NCBI RefSeq assembly: GCF_001905885.1
Contig: NZ_LIYH01000007.1
Coordinates: 1 to 64,000, forward strand
From: Streptomyces sp. CB03234
GTDB lineage: Bacteria > Actinomycetota > Actinomycetes > Streptomycetales > Streptomycetaceae
Length of the DNA: 64,000 bases
Direction: 5' to 3'
Position numbers and translations under genes: made by a program. Shown piece by piece: positions 34,901 through 41,830 of the stretch (its first letter is position 1; the number at the start of each line of letters is the position of its first letter). The notes beneath the pieces were generated by a model, which did no database searches, was not told the origin of the DNA, and worked only from the letters and a program-made list of their open reading frames with translations.

Positions 34901-35611
34901 GAACATCAGCCGTACCCCGGCGAGTTCGCCGGCGACCTCGTCGACGTACCGCCGCAGGATCGGCGAGAGGTACGCGTCGACGACCGTGGTGTCGCCGCGC
35001 GGCACCAGCTTGATCAGCGGGCTGACCTCGTGCGAGCAGCTGACCTGTGTGAACCCTGCCACGCGGGCGGCCTCGGCGACGCGCAGTTCGTGGCCGGGGT
35101 GGCGGTAGCCGTGCATGAGGACGACGGCGGCGCTGCGGAAGCCGTCGCCATGAGCGGCTTTCAACCGCTCCTCCACGGTGACCGGGTCGAGCGGCCGGAC
35201 GACGGTGCCATGGGCGTCGATACGCTCGGGCACTTCGACGACCCGGTCGTAGACCGCTTCAGGGAGCAGGATGCGGCGGTCGAAGATCCGTGGCCGGTTC
35301 TGGTAGGCGATGCGCAGCGCGTCGCGGAAGCCGGCGGTGATCACCAGGACGGTGGGTTCTCCGCGCCGCTCCAGGAGGGCGTTGGTGGCGACGGTGGTGC
35401 CCATCTTGACGGAGGCGATCCGGTCCGCCGGTACGGGTTCGTCCGGCGCGAGCCCGAGGAGGAGCCGGATGCCCGCGACGGCCGCGTCCCGGTAGCGCGC
35501 GGGGTCGTGGGAGAGCAGCTTGCGGGTGACCAGGCGCCCGTCGGGCCGCCGGGCCACGATGTCGGTGAAGGTGCCGCCACGGTCGATCCAGAACTCCCAG
35601 CGCCCTGTCAT
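31970..35611 (-). CDS. Hydantoinase/oxoprolinase, HyuA-HyuB fusion (OplAH type)
   Basis: A 1213-residue fusion. The N-terminal hydantoinase A half has an actin-like fold: DRGGTFTDIVA at 10-20, KMGTTVATNALLERRGE, GFDMGGTSTDVSHY. The C-terminal hydantoinase B half from about 690 carries SVNIKERLDFSCALFDADG, INDPYHGGTHLPDVT and a Gly-rich end (VMTPGGGGYGRP). Eukaryotic and some bacterial members are single-chain ATP-dependent 5-oxoprolinases; others act on hydantoins. Next to PxpABC the oxoproline reading is favoured, though a different cyclic amide is possible. ATG 35611 overlaps the upstream SGNH stop (ATGA). The Shine-Dalgarno GGGGGA lies very close to the ATG. Confidence 0.92.
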   Translation of the reverse strand: MTGRWEFWIDRGGTFTDIVARRPDGRLVTRKLLSHDPARYRDAAVAGIRLLLGLAPDEPVPADRIASVKMGTTVATNALLERRGEPTVLVITAGFRDALRIAYQNRPRIFDRRILLPEAVYDRVVEVPERIDAHGTVVRPLDPVTVEERLKAAHGDGFRSAAVVLMHGYRHPGHELRVAEAARVAGFTQVSCSHEVSPLIKLVPRGDTTVVDAYLSPILRRYVDEVAGELAGVRLMFMQSNGGLREAAHFRGKDAVLSGPAGGVVGMARTSEQAGFGRVIGFDMGGTSTDVSHYAGEFERELGTQVAGVRMRAPMMNIHTVAAGGGSVLHFDGRRYRVGPDSAGADPGPACYRRGGPLTVTDANVMLGRVQPEHFPAVFGPDGDQPLDTEVVRTRFTALAEEVRQHTGTARTPEEVAAGFLEIAVLNMANAVKKISVQRGHDITRYALTGFGGAGGQHACAVADALGVDTVLVPPLAGVLSAYGIGLADATAMREQSVEAELDGTLHARVADLCDRLATRTSDELRADGLPDSAIGTHARVLIRYAGTDASLPVPLASAQAMSEAFTAAHRARYGFTMDKPLVVEAVTVEAVGRAGPHGPVGAEPPPREEGLRPRATVAMVVDGEPRDTPLYRREDLWPSDTVPGPAIIAEADATTVVDDGWQAVAARTGHLLLTRARPRPSRSAVGTDVDPVLLEVFNNLFMAIAEQMGVRLENTAHSVNIKERLDFSCALFDADGNLIANAPHIPVHLGSMGESIKEVLRRNEGTMRPGDVYAINDPYHGGTHLPDVTVVTPVFGPSGDLRFLVASRGHHAEIGGITPGSMPAFSRTIHEEGVLFDNWLLVRDGRLREAETRRLLTEAPYPSRDPGTNLADLRAQIAANEKGIEELRRMVDQFGLDVVHAYMRHVRNNAEESVRRIVATLHDGSYRYETDGGAVIQVAVRVDRERRGAVLDFTGTSPQQPGNANAPTSVVMAAVLYVFRTLVDDDIPLNSGCLEPLDVRVPDGSMLAPAYPAATVAGNVETSQAVTGALYAALGVQAEGSGTMNNVTFGNERVQYYETVASGSGAGDGFDGADAVQTHMTNSRLTDPEILEWRHPVRVDAFAVRDGSGGRGRWRGGDGVVRRIRFLEPMTVALLTGHRRIPPYGMAGGAPGALGENAVERADGTVQRLDGVDVVDVGPGDVLVVMTPGGGGYGRPAGSAGPTGTTGSTGSG

Positions 35612-36804
35612 TCCCCCATTCTGGCAAGGGGAACCTCCGGGGACACGGCGGCGAGCGCGGCGGACAGGGCGTGTTCGGCGCACTGGTCGAGCCGTGCGCT
35701 GGTGCCGCGTGCCCAGTGCCGTACCTCCGCCCCGGCGAGCCGGAGCAGTTGGGGCAGCAGGTCGTGGCAGCGCCGCACCACCCAGCCGGTACCGGCCGTG
35801 GCCAGCCACAGCAGCGCGTCGGCGCGGCTCGGCGGCGGCTGTTGTGGCTCACGGGCCGGTGGGGTGCCGGTCGCGAGGCCGCGTTCGGCGAGCAGCGCGT
35901 GGAACCGGGCCGCGATAGTCCGGTGCCCGCGCTCGCCGGGGTGCAGCCGGTCGGCGCTCCACAGGGTGCGGTCGGCGACCCAGGCGGCGTCCGCCATGTG
36001 CAGGTGGACCGCGCCGTACCGGGCGGACAGGGCGTGCACGACGGCGTTGACCGCCCGCTGGCGGCGGGCGAGGGGCCGCGCGAGCGGCGGAGGAAGGCCC
36101 AGCATGGCGCCCGGGTCGGGCAGGCAGGCTGTCAGGAGTACGGCGCCCTGGGCGGACAGCAGCGCGCAGACCCGGTCCAGGGCGAGGGCGAGGGCGGCGA
36201 TGTCGAAGGTGCGGCGCAGGGTGTCGTTGACGCCGACGACGACGGAGACGACGTCCGGGCGGTACGCGAGGGCCAGGGGCAGCTGCGATTCGGCGACGTC
36301 CCTGGTCAGGGCGCCGCTGACGGCGAAGTTACGGAACTCCACGGCTCCCGCGGCCCCCGCGGCGCCCTCGGCCCCCACGTCCCCCTCGGCGTCCACGGCT
36401 CCGTCGGCCGCGAGCCCGCCCGTGAGCCCGCCCGCGAGCAGCGCCGCCCACCCGCGCCCGACCCCGCCGACGGGGTCCCCGACTCCCGCGGTCAGCGAGT
36501 CCCCCAGCGCGGCGAACCGCCGCACCACCGTCGCCCCGGCGCGCCTGGGACCGGGACCGAGTCCGCCCACCGTCCCGTGCTCGTCGGCGCGCCCGTCACC
36601 GGCCGGCGGCGCCGCCGGATCGGGCCGCGCTTCCGCCGGGACCCGGAGCCCATCGGGCGGGCCGGGTCTGCGGACCGGGCCGGGAAGCGGCGCCACGCGC
36701 GCGTGGAGCGCCCGCGGCAGCGGGGCCTCTGTGGCGGGGCCTTCCAAGGCGTCCGTAGCGAGGCCCTCGGGGGCGTCGGGAGCGGGGACCGCCACGGTGG
36801 TCAT
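35608..36804 (-). CDS. SGNH/GDSL hydrolase
   Basis: A 398-residue hydrolase of the GDSL esterase superfamily. The N-terminal 110 residues are Pro/Ala-rich and probably disordered. The catalytic serine lies in ALGDSLTAGVGD, the block III asparagine in VVVGVNDTLRR, and Asp-x2-His in SADRLHPGERGH. A low-complexity insert of Ala/Gly/Glu/Asp sits between the first two blocks. No signal peptide is seen. ATG 36804 follows GGAGG and overlaps the glycosyltransferase stop. Substrate unknown; its partners suggest a cell-envelope glycolipid or acylated sugar. Confidence 0.87.
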   Translation of the reverse strand: MTTVAVPAPDAPEGLATDALEGPATEAPLPRALHARVAPLPGPVRRPGPPDGLRVPAEARPDPAAPPAGDGRADEHGTVGGLGPGPRRAGATVVRRFAALGDSLTAGVGDPVGGVGRGWAALLAGGLTGGLAADGAVDAEGDVGAEGAAGAAGAVEFRNFAVSGALTRDVAESQLPLALAYRPDVVSVVVGVNDTLRRTFDIAALALALDRVCALLSAQGAVLLTACLPDPGAMLGLPPPLARPLARRQRAVNAVVHALSARYGAVHLHMADAAWVADRTLWSADRLHPGERGHRTIAARFHALLAERGLATGTPPAREPQQPPPSRADALLWLATAGTGWVVRRCHDLLPQLLRLAGAEVRHWARGTSARLDQCAEHALSAALAAVSPEVPLARMGE

Positions 36805-37955
36805 GCCGGGACCTCCGGTCCGGGGGTGCGGGCCGGGTGTACGGGGGCGTCGTGGGCCGTGAGGAACGCCGCCACCGCCCGGTCCCAGCCGAAGAGTTCC
36901 GCCCGCGCGCGGGCCGCGGCGCGGCGGTGCTCCTCGGGACGGGCCAGGACGTCCGTCACGGCGTCGGCGAACGCGGCCGGCGTGTCCTGGGCGGCCGCAC
37001 CGGCGTCGCCGATGACCTCGGGGAGCGCGGAGGTGGCGCTCGCGACGACCGGGGTGCCGGAGGCCAGCGCCTCCAGGGCGGACAGCCCGAACGTCTCCGC
37101 CGGTCCCGGCGCCAGGCACAGGTCCGCCGACGCCTGGAGGGCGGCGAGTTCCTCGCGGTCCGGGACGTGCCCGAGGAACCGGACGGGAAGCCCCCGCGCC
37201 CGCCGCTCCAGGCCGCCGCGCAGCGGCCCGTCCCCGGCGACCACCAGGGCCGCCCGGACGCCCCGTGCGCGCAGCTCCGCGAGGGCCTCCAGGGCCGTGC
37301 CGGGCCGCTTCTCGACCGACAGCCGTGAGCAGAGCAGGAGCAGCACGCCGGCGCCGGGCGGCGCGTACCGGGCACGTAGGGCCGCGCTGCGCCGGCCGGG
37401 CCGGAACCGGCGCAGGTCCACACCGAGCGGCGCGCGCACCACGTTGCGCGCCCCGATCCGTACGAACTCGCGCTCCGCCCACTCGGTGGTGCACACGATC
37501 CGGGTGTACGCCCACGCGCTGCGGCGGTTGAGCCGGTCGGCCGCCCGCGCGGCCAGGCCGGACGGCACCCCCCAGGTACGCAGGACCCCGTCCGCCGTCT
37601 CGTGGGACACCATCACGGCGGGCACCCTGGCGCGCCGGGCCCACTCGCCCGTCCAGCGCAGGGTGGTGCGGTCGGAGACCTCCAGACGGTCGGGGGCCAG
37701 TTCCTCCAGGAGCCGCCGCAGCCGCCGCCGGTCGGCCAGGACGCGGTAGCCGCCCGTACCGGGCAGGACGGGCCCGGGCAGGGTGATGACGCGGCCCTGC
37801 GGGGTGGTCCGGTCGCTGTCGTCCTCCCCCGGCATCACCAGGACGGGTTCGTGACCGGCGGCGAGATAGCCGCGCCCGAGCTCGTCGAGCGCGGTGCGCA
37901 GACCGCCGGACGAGGGGGTGACGAAGTTCGTCAGCCGTACGATGCGCAGGCTCAT
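36801..37955 (-). CDS. Glycosyltransferase, GT4 family (second in operon)
   Basis: A 384-residue GT-B fold, retaining glycosyltransferase. The C-terminal nucleotide-sugar domain has LLCSRLSVEKRPGTALEALA and the E-x7-E motif in GPAETFGLSALEALASGTPVVAS. Resembles actinobacterial mannosyltransferases acting on lipid or sugar acceptors at the cytoplasmic membrane. Its ATG overlaps the stop of the previous glycosyltransferase by four bases. Confidence 0.9.
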   Translation of the reverse strand: MSLRIVRLTNFVTPSSGGLRTALDELGRGYLAAGHEPVLVMPGEDDSDRTTPQGRVITLPGPVLPGTGGYRVLADRRRLRRLLEELAPDRLEVSDRTTLRWTGEWARRARVPAVMVSHETADGVLRTWGVPSGLAARAADRLNRRSAWAYTRIVCTTEWAEREFVRIGARNVVRAPLGVDLRRFRPGRRSAALRARYAPPGAGVLLLLCSRLSVEKRPGTALEALAELRARGVRAALVVAGDGPLRGGLERRARGLPVRFLGHVPDREELAALQASADLCLAPGPAETFGLSALEALASGTPVVASATSALPEVIGDAGAAAQDTPAAFADAVTDVLARPEEHRRAAARARAELFGWDRAVAAFLTAHDAPVHPARTPGPEVPA

Positions 37956-39091
37956 GCCGCCACCACCGTCCGCTCCCCCAGCACCTCGCCGTAGTGGGCG
38001 ATGAGCTGGTCGCCCACGGCGGCCCAGGTCCTGTCCCGGACCGCGGCCCGCGCGGCGCGCCCGTACGCGGCACGCAGGGCGGGGTCGGCGGCCAGGGTGG
38101 CCACGGCGGTACGCAGGGCACCCGTGTCGTGCGGGGGCACAAGGAGGCCGGTCCGGCCGTGGCCGACCAGGTCCAGGGGGCCGCCGGCGGCCGGGGCTAT
38201 CACGGGTACTCCGCCGGCCATCGCTTCCTGGACGGTCTGGCAGAACGTCTCATAGGGGCCGGTGTGCGCGAACACGTCCAGGGAGGCGAAGATCCGGGCC
38301 AGTTCGTCGCCCGTACGGCGCCCCAGGAAGACCGCGCCGGGCAGGGCGGCCCGCAGCGCGCCCTCGCTCGGCCCGTCGCCGACGACGACCACCCGTACGC
38401 CGGGCAGGCCGCAGACCCCGGCCAGGAGCTCCACCCGCTTCTCGGGCGCGAGCCGCCCCACGTACCCGACGAGCACCTCTCCGCCGGGCGCCAGCTCCCG
38501 GCGGAGCGCCGCGTCCCGCAGCTCGGGCCTGAAGCGCAGGGTGTCGACGCCGCGCGGCCAGAGCCGTACCCGCGCCACGCCGTGTTCCTCCAGGTCACGG
38601 ACGGCGGCCGTGGAGGGGGCCAGGGTCCGGTCGGCCGCGCCGTGCACGGCGCGCAGCCGCCGCCATGCGGCGCCCTCGCCCGCCCCCATGTAGGTGCGGG
38701 CGTAGCCGGCGAGGTCGGTCTGGTAGACCGCGACGGCCGGCAGCCCGAGCCGCGTGGCGGCCGCCATGCCGCGTACCCCGAGCACGAAGGGGCTCGCCAG
38801 GTGGACGAGGTCGGCCCGGTGGGCGGCGATCGCGGCGGCCACCCGCCTGCTGGGCAGCGCCACCCGGACCTGGGGGTAGCCGGGCAGCGGCAGGGAGGGG
38901 ACGCGTACGACCGGGCAGGGGGCGTCCGCGTCGACGGCGCCCGGGGGGACGGTGGGGACGGTGGGGACGGCCGGGGCTATGACGAGCGGGTCATGGCCGC
39001 GTGCGGCGAGGTGCCGGGCGGTCTGCAGGGCGCAGTGCGCCACACCGTTGATGTCGGGAGGGAAGGATTCGGTGACGATGACGACACGCAT
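37952..39091 (-). CDS. Glycosyltransferase, GT4 family (MgtA/PimB-like, first in operon)
   Basis: A 379-residue GT4 enzyme with N-terminal VIVTESFPPDINGVAHCALQTARHLAARGH and C-terminal VGYVGRLAPEKRVELLAGV. The E-x7-E stretch reads GPYETFCQTVQEAMAGGVPVIA. The N-terminal pattern is that of actinobacterial alpha-mannosyltransferases that build glycolipids such as mannosyl-glucuronyl or inositol lipids; acceptor unknown. I start at ATG 39091 (MRVVIVTESF) because the family begins there; a start 28 codons upstream adds no homologous-looking sequence. First of four genes coupled by 4-base overlaps (37952-39091, 36801-37955, 35608-36804, 31970-35611). Confidence 0.9.
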   Translation of the reverse strand: MRVVIVTESFPPDINGVAHCALQTARHLAARGHDPLVIAPAVPTVPTVPPGAVDADAPCPVVRVPSLPLPGYPQVRVALPSRRVAAAIAAHRADLVHLASPFVLGVRGMAAATRLGLPAVAVYQTDLAGYARTYMGAGEGAAWRRLRAVHGAADRTLAPSTAAVRDLEEHGVARVRLWPRGVDTLRFRPELRDAALRRELAPGGEVLVGYVGRLAPEKRVELLAGVCGLPGVRVVVVGDGPSEGALRAALPGAVFLGRRTGDELARIFASLDVFAHTGPYETFCQTVQEAMAGGVPVIAPAAGGPLDLVGHGRTGLLVPPHDTGALRTAVATLAADPALRAAYGRAARAAVRDRTWAAVGDQLIAHYGEVLGERTVVAA

Positions 39092-39190
39092 ACGGGTGTT
39101 GTCGTCGCGCCCGGCGTGGCTCCGCCGACTTGGATCTTTCCGTGCGGGGAACGTCCCATGAGCGTTTGCCCGCACGTGCCCCGAGCGGCG

Positions 39191-40609
39191 TCAGATCGCG
39201 GGCAGGTCCGGTCCGATCCTGCTCCGTACGGCGGTCTGCACCTCGTCCTCCTCGGCGGGGTCGGCGGCGAGGCGGCGCAGCCGCTCGGCCACGCGTACGT
39301 CACCGGTCTCGGCGTGCAGGGCGGCGATCTCCCTGGTGGTCTCCTCGCAGTCCCACAGGCACTCGACGGCGAAACCGGTCGGGAAGGAGGGGTCCGTGGC
39401 GGCGAGGGCACGGGCCGTGCGCCCGCGCAGCTGGGAGGAGGCGGTTTCGCGGTAGATGTGGCGCAGTACGGGCGCGGCGCAGGAGACGCCCAGCCTGCCC
39501 GTGCCGTCGACGAGCGCGTAGAGCGACGGCGCGTCGGGGCCGTCGGCCCGTACCGCCTCGCGCAGCGCGCCCAGCACGAGCCCCGCGTCTCGGGCGTCGC
39601 CCCGGCAGGCGAGCACGCCCGCCGCGGAGGCGCCGAGCGCGTCGGGGCGGTGCACCCAGCCCCGCGCGCGGTCGACGGCCTCGTCGCCGCACATGCGCTC
39701 GAAGGCGGCGACGGCGGCTTCGGCGACGGTACGGGAGTCACCGGTCGCCGCGGCCTCGATGAGGTCCAGCACGGCGGGGTCGCGCGCTTCGGCGAGGTAG
39801 TGCAGTGCGGCGCAGCGGGCGCCGTCCGGGCCGCCGCGGGCCGCCTCGACGATCAGCGAGCGGTCGCCGGGGCCGGCGACGGCGGTCAGGCAGCGCGCGG
39901 CCGGCACATGGAGCGGGGAGCCGCGGTCCAGGCCCTCCTGTGCCCACTCGAAGACAGCCTGGACGCTCCAGCCGGGGCGGGGCCCGGTGGGACGCAGCTG
40001 GCGCTGCCAGCGGTCGAACGAGCCCTGCTCCCGGGCCGCGCGCACGCGGCCGCCGATCGTCTCCCGCCGGTCCTCGGCCCACAGCCGCCATGGGCGCGGC
40101 TCGAAGGCGTCCCGTACGGCGGCGGCCAGCTCGGCGTCGCCCTCCGGGGTGGCGGGGAACCTGGCCAGGATCGGGGCGGCGAGGCCGCGCAGCGCGGAGT
40201 CGTCGTCGCGCAGGGCGAGCTCGTCGAGGGCCCAGGCCCAGTTGGCTCCGGTCGTGGCGTACCTGCGCAGCAGGACGAGGGCGTCCCCGCGGCCGTACGC
40301 GGCGAGGTGGCCGAGGACGGCGAGGGCGAGGCCGGTGCGTGACTCCTCGGTGTCGAGGATGTCCTCGGCGCCGAACAGGTGGGCCTCGATCTCCTCGAGT
40401 CCGCCGTGCAGATCCAGGTAGAGGCGTGCGTAGTAGAGGGAGCGGTTCTCGACCTGCCAGTCCTGGCGGGGGTCGTGGAGAACACAGTGGTTGAGGGCCG
40501 CGAGGGCTTCCGCCCGTGGCGCGGCGAGCGCGTGCAGCGTGCCGTCGCCGCGACCCCTCTGCAGCAGGCCGAGCAAGGTACCGCTCGGCGCTATGACTGG
40601 ATCGAACAT
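39191..40609 (-). CDS. HEAT-repeat protein
   Basis: A 472-residue, all-helical protein with HEAT-like repeats, mainly in the C-terminal half (GARCAALHYLAEARDPAVLDLIEAAA, TVAEAAVAAFERMCGDEAV, SQLRGRTARALAATDP). The N-terminal part has DHCV-like and Trp-rich segments (DWQVENRSLYYARLYLDLHGGLEEIEAHLFG). No catalytic motif is visible, so it is probably a scaffold or binding protein. Directly upstream on the same strand is an 18-residue Cys-rich peptide gene. ATG 40609 follows GAGG at about ten bases. Confidence 0.85.
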   Translation of the reverse strand: MFDPVIAPSGTLLGLLQRGRGDGTLHALAAPRAEALAALNHCVLHDPRQDWQVENRSLYYARLYLDLHGGLEEIEAHLFGAEDILDTEESRTGLALAVLGHLAAYGRGDALVLLRRYATTGANWAWALDELALRDDDSALRGLAAPILARFPATPEGDAELAAAVRDAFEPRPWRLWAEDRRETIGGRVRAAREQGSFDRWQRQLRPTGPRPGWSVQAVFEWAQEGLDRGSPLHVPAARCLTAVAGPGDRSLIVEAARGGPDGARCAALHYLAEARDPAVLDLIEAAATGDSRTVAEAAVAAFERMCGDEAVDRARGWVHRPDALGASAAGVLACRGDARDAGLVLGALREAVRADGPDAPSLYALVDGTGRLGVSCAAPVLRHIYRETASSQLRGRTARALAATDPSFPTGFAVECLWDCEETTREIAALHAETGDVRVAERLRRLAADPAEEDEVQTAVRSRIGPDLPAI

Positions 40610-40687
40610 GGAAAATGCCTCACATCAAGCTGTCGACGCACCCGGAGGACACCGGGGATCCCGGGGTGACCGGGGAACGGTGATGAC

Positions 40688-40744
40688 CTAGGCCGCGCAG
40701 CAACATGTGGAGCCGCCCGTCGTCTTCCGCTTGGTGTTGACCAT
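40688..40744 (-). CDS. Eighteen-residue Cys-rich peptide, MVNTKRKTTGGSTCCCAA
   Basis: On the minus strand an ATG at 40744 opens a 19-codon ORF ending at TAG 40688. It encodes MVNTKRKTTGGSTCCCAA: basic N-terminal half, TGGST linker, three adjacent cysteines, AA end. GAGAGGCAGAGGAAG before the ATG contains good Shine-Dalgarno sequence. An in-frame ATG at 40789 would add MTSGPQGATDERQRK but has a weaker ribosome-binding site. It lies 78 bp upstream of the HEAT-repeat gene and downstream of the ankyrin gene, all on the same strand. Three adjacent Cys in so short an ORF is unlikely to be accidental, but I have no direct proof of translation. It might be a metal-binding or modified (RiPP-like) peptide or a Cys-responsive leader peptide. 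Confidence 0.5.
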   Translation of the reverse strand: MVNTKRKTTGGSTCCCAA

Positions 40745-40858
40745 CTTCCTCTGCCTCTCGTCGGTGGCCCCCTGCGGGCCCGACGTCATGATGACCCAGC
40801 CATTTCGCCACCGCGACCACATTTACGGCGCCGCTCTCACCTGGCGTTCAGCACGCGT

Positions 40859-41251
40859 TCACCGGGACTCGAACAGCTCCAGGAGATGTGCCTTCCCAAA
40901 CATCCTCGCGGTATCCGCCGCGGACGGAGTTCCGGCTTCCGGATCGGCGCCGGCGGCGAGGAGGGCGCGGACGATGGCGTCCTCGCCCTTGAAGACGGCT
41001 CCGGCGATCGGGGTCTGGCCCCGGTCGTTGACGCGGTTGGGGTCGGCACCGCGCTGGAGGAGGGCCGCCACCGCCTGCTCGTGGCCGTGGTAGGCGGCGA
41101 GCATCACCAGGGAGTCGCCCTTGTCGTTGGTGAGGTTCGGGGGCACACCGGCGTCGAGGTAGGCGGCGAGGGTGTCGGCGTCGCCCTGCCGTGCCAGATC
41201 GAAGACCTTGGACGCCAGCTCGATCACCTCGGGGTCCGGGGTTTCACTCAT
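40859..41251 (-). CDS. Ankyrin-repeat protein
   Basis: A 130-residue protein of three or four ankyrin repeats (TLAAYLDAGVPPNLTNDKGDSLVMLAAYHGHEQAV, ALLQRGADPNRVNDRGQTPIAGAVFKGEDAIV, ALLAAGADPEAGTPSAADTARMFG). Cytoplasmic protein-protein binding role, partner unknown. ATG 41251 follows GAGG. First gene of the ankyrin, CCC peptide, HEAT run. Confidence 0.92.
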   Translation of the reverse strand: MSETPDPEVIELASKVFDLARQGDADTLAAYLDAGVPPNLTNDKGDSLVMLAAYHGHEQAVAALLQRGADPNRVNDRGQTPIAGAVFKGEDAIVRALLAAGADPEAGTPSAADTARMFGKAHLLELFESR

Positions 41252-41592
41252 CGGACGTACCGCCTCTCGCTTCGTTGACGCGCCATGGGCACATGGACGC
41301 GCGCGGCCACGACAGCCGCGTTGACCTGCATGGACCCGGTTGTACCGGTACGCACGGCGAGGGCCGCCGTACGAGTGAACCGACAGGGTACTGCCCGGGC
41401 GCGCACATGACCCGGTCCGGCGGTGGCAAGGGATGTGCCGCGGCCGACGGACGGGCCGCCACGCGGGCACCCTGTCCGCCAGTGAAGTGAAAAGAGCATA
41501 ATTTCACCCATTTGCACCTTTTATCACATAGATACTTGCTGTGAGGCTGGAAGTACTGAAGGTGACTGTCCCCTCACCCAGGAGATCCCCTC
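41252..41592. other. Divergent intergenic region with an AT-rich stretch
   Basis: 340 bp between the ankyrin gene and the small membrane protein gene. Near 41485-41540 base composition drops sharply to AT-rich. GTGAAA (41487-41492) and TTTCAC (41502-41507) form an inverted repeat with a 9-bp centre, a possible operator, and TTGCAC lies at 41511-41516. This is probably the promoter of the 41593 gene. The rest is featureless. Confidence 0.5.
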
Positions 41593-41787
41593 ATGATCCT
41601 GTCCATCTCAGGCGTGGTACTGCTCGGCATCATCGTCTTCCTCTTCTTCAGGAAGGACGGGCTCAAGGCCTCCCACGCCCTCGTCTGCGCACTCTTCGGC
41701 TTCTACCTCGCGGGTACCGCGATCGCACCCAGCATCACGGCGGGCGGCGCGAGCCTGGCCAGCCTGCTGGGCGGGATCAAGTTCTGA
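41593..41787 (+). CDS. Small two-helix membrane protein
   Basis: A 64-residue protein with an N-terminal membrane helix (ILSISGVVLLGIIVFLFF), a short basic turn (RKDGLK) and a second helix (ALVCALFGFYLAGTAIAP). It ends in a Gly/Ser-rich tail. ATG 41593 follows AGGAG. It precedes, by 43 bp, a membrane-anchored FtsK-like protein. Such small proteins paired with FtsK/TraB-like ATPases occur in Streptomyces conjugative elements (Spd proteins), but no other transfer genes are here. Function unknown. Confidence 0.8.
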   Translation: MILSISGVVLLGIIVFLFFRKDGLKASHALVCALFGFYLAGTAIAPSITAGGASLASLLGGIKF

Positions 41788-41830
41788 CGCCCCGCGGCCC
41801 CTTCCACGACCTCAGGATCAGGAGTACGAC

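Noticed and set aside
33257..36862. 1201-codon plus-strand ORF opposite the oxoprolinase and SGNH genes
   Set aside because: Spans two real minus-strand genes and shows no domain; typical high-GC shadow.
37994..40342. 782-codon plus-strand ORF
   Set aside because: Antisense to a glycosyltransferase and the HEAT-repeat gene; no recognisable motifs.
40620..40820. 66-codon minus-strand ORF over the CCC peptide region
   Set aside because: Different frame from the peptide, no domain, His/Gly-rich shadow composition; the short ORF with Shine-Dalgarno and CCC end is preferred.
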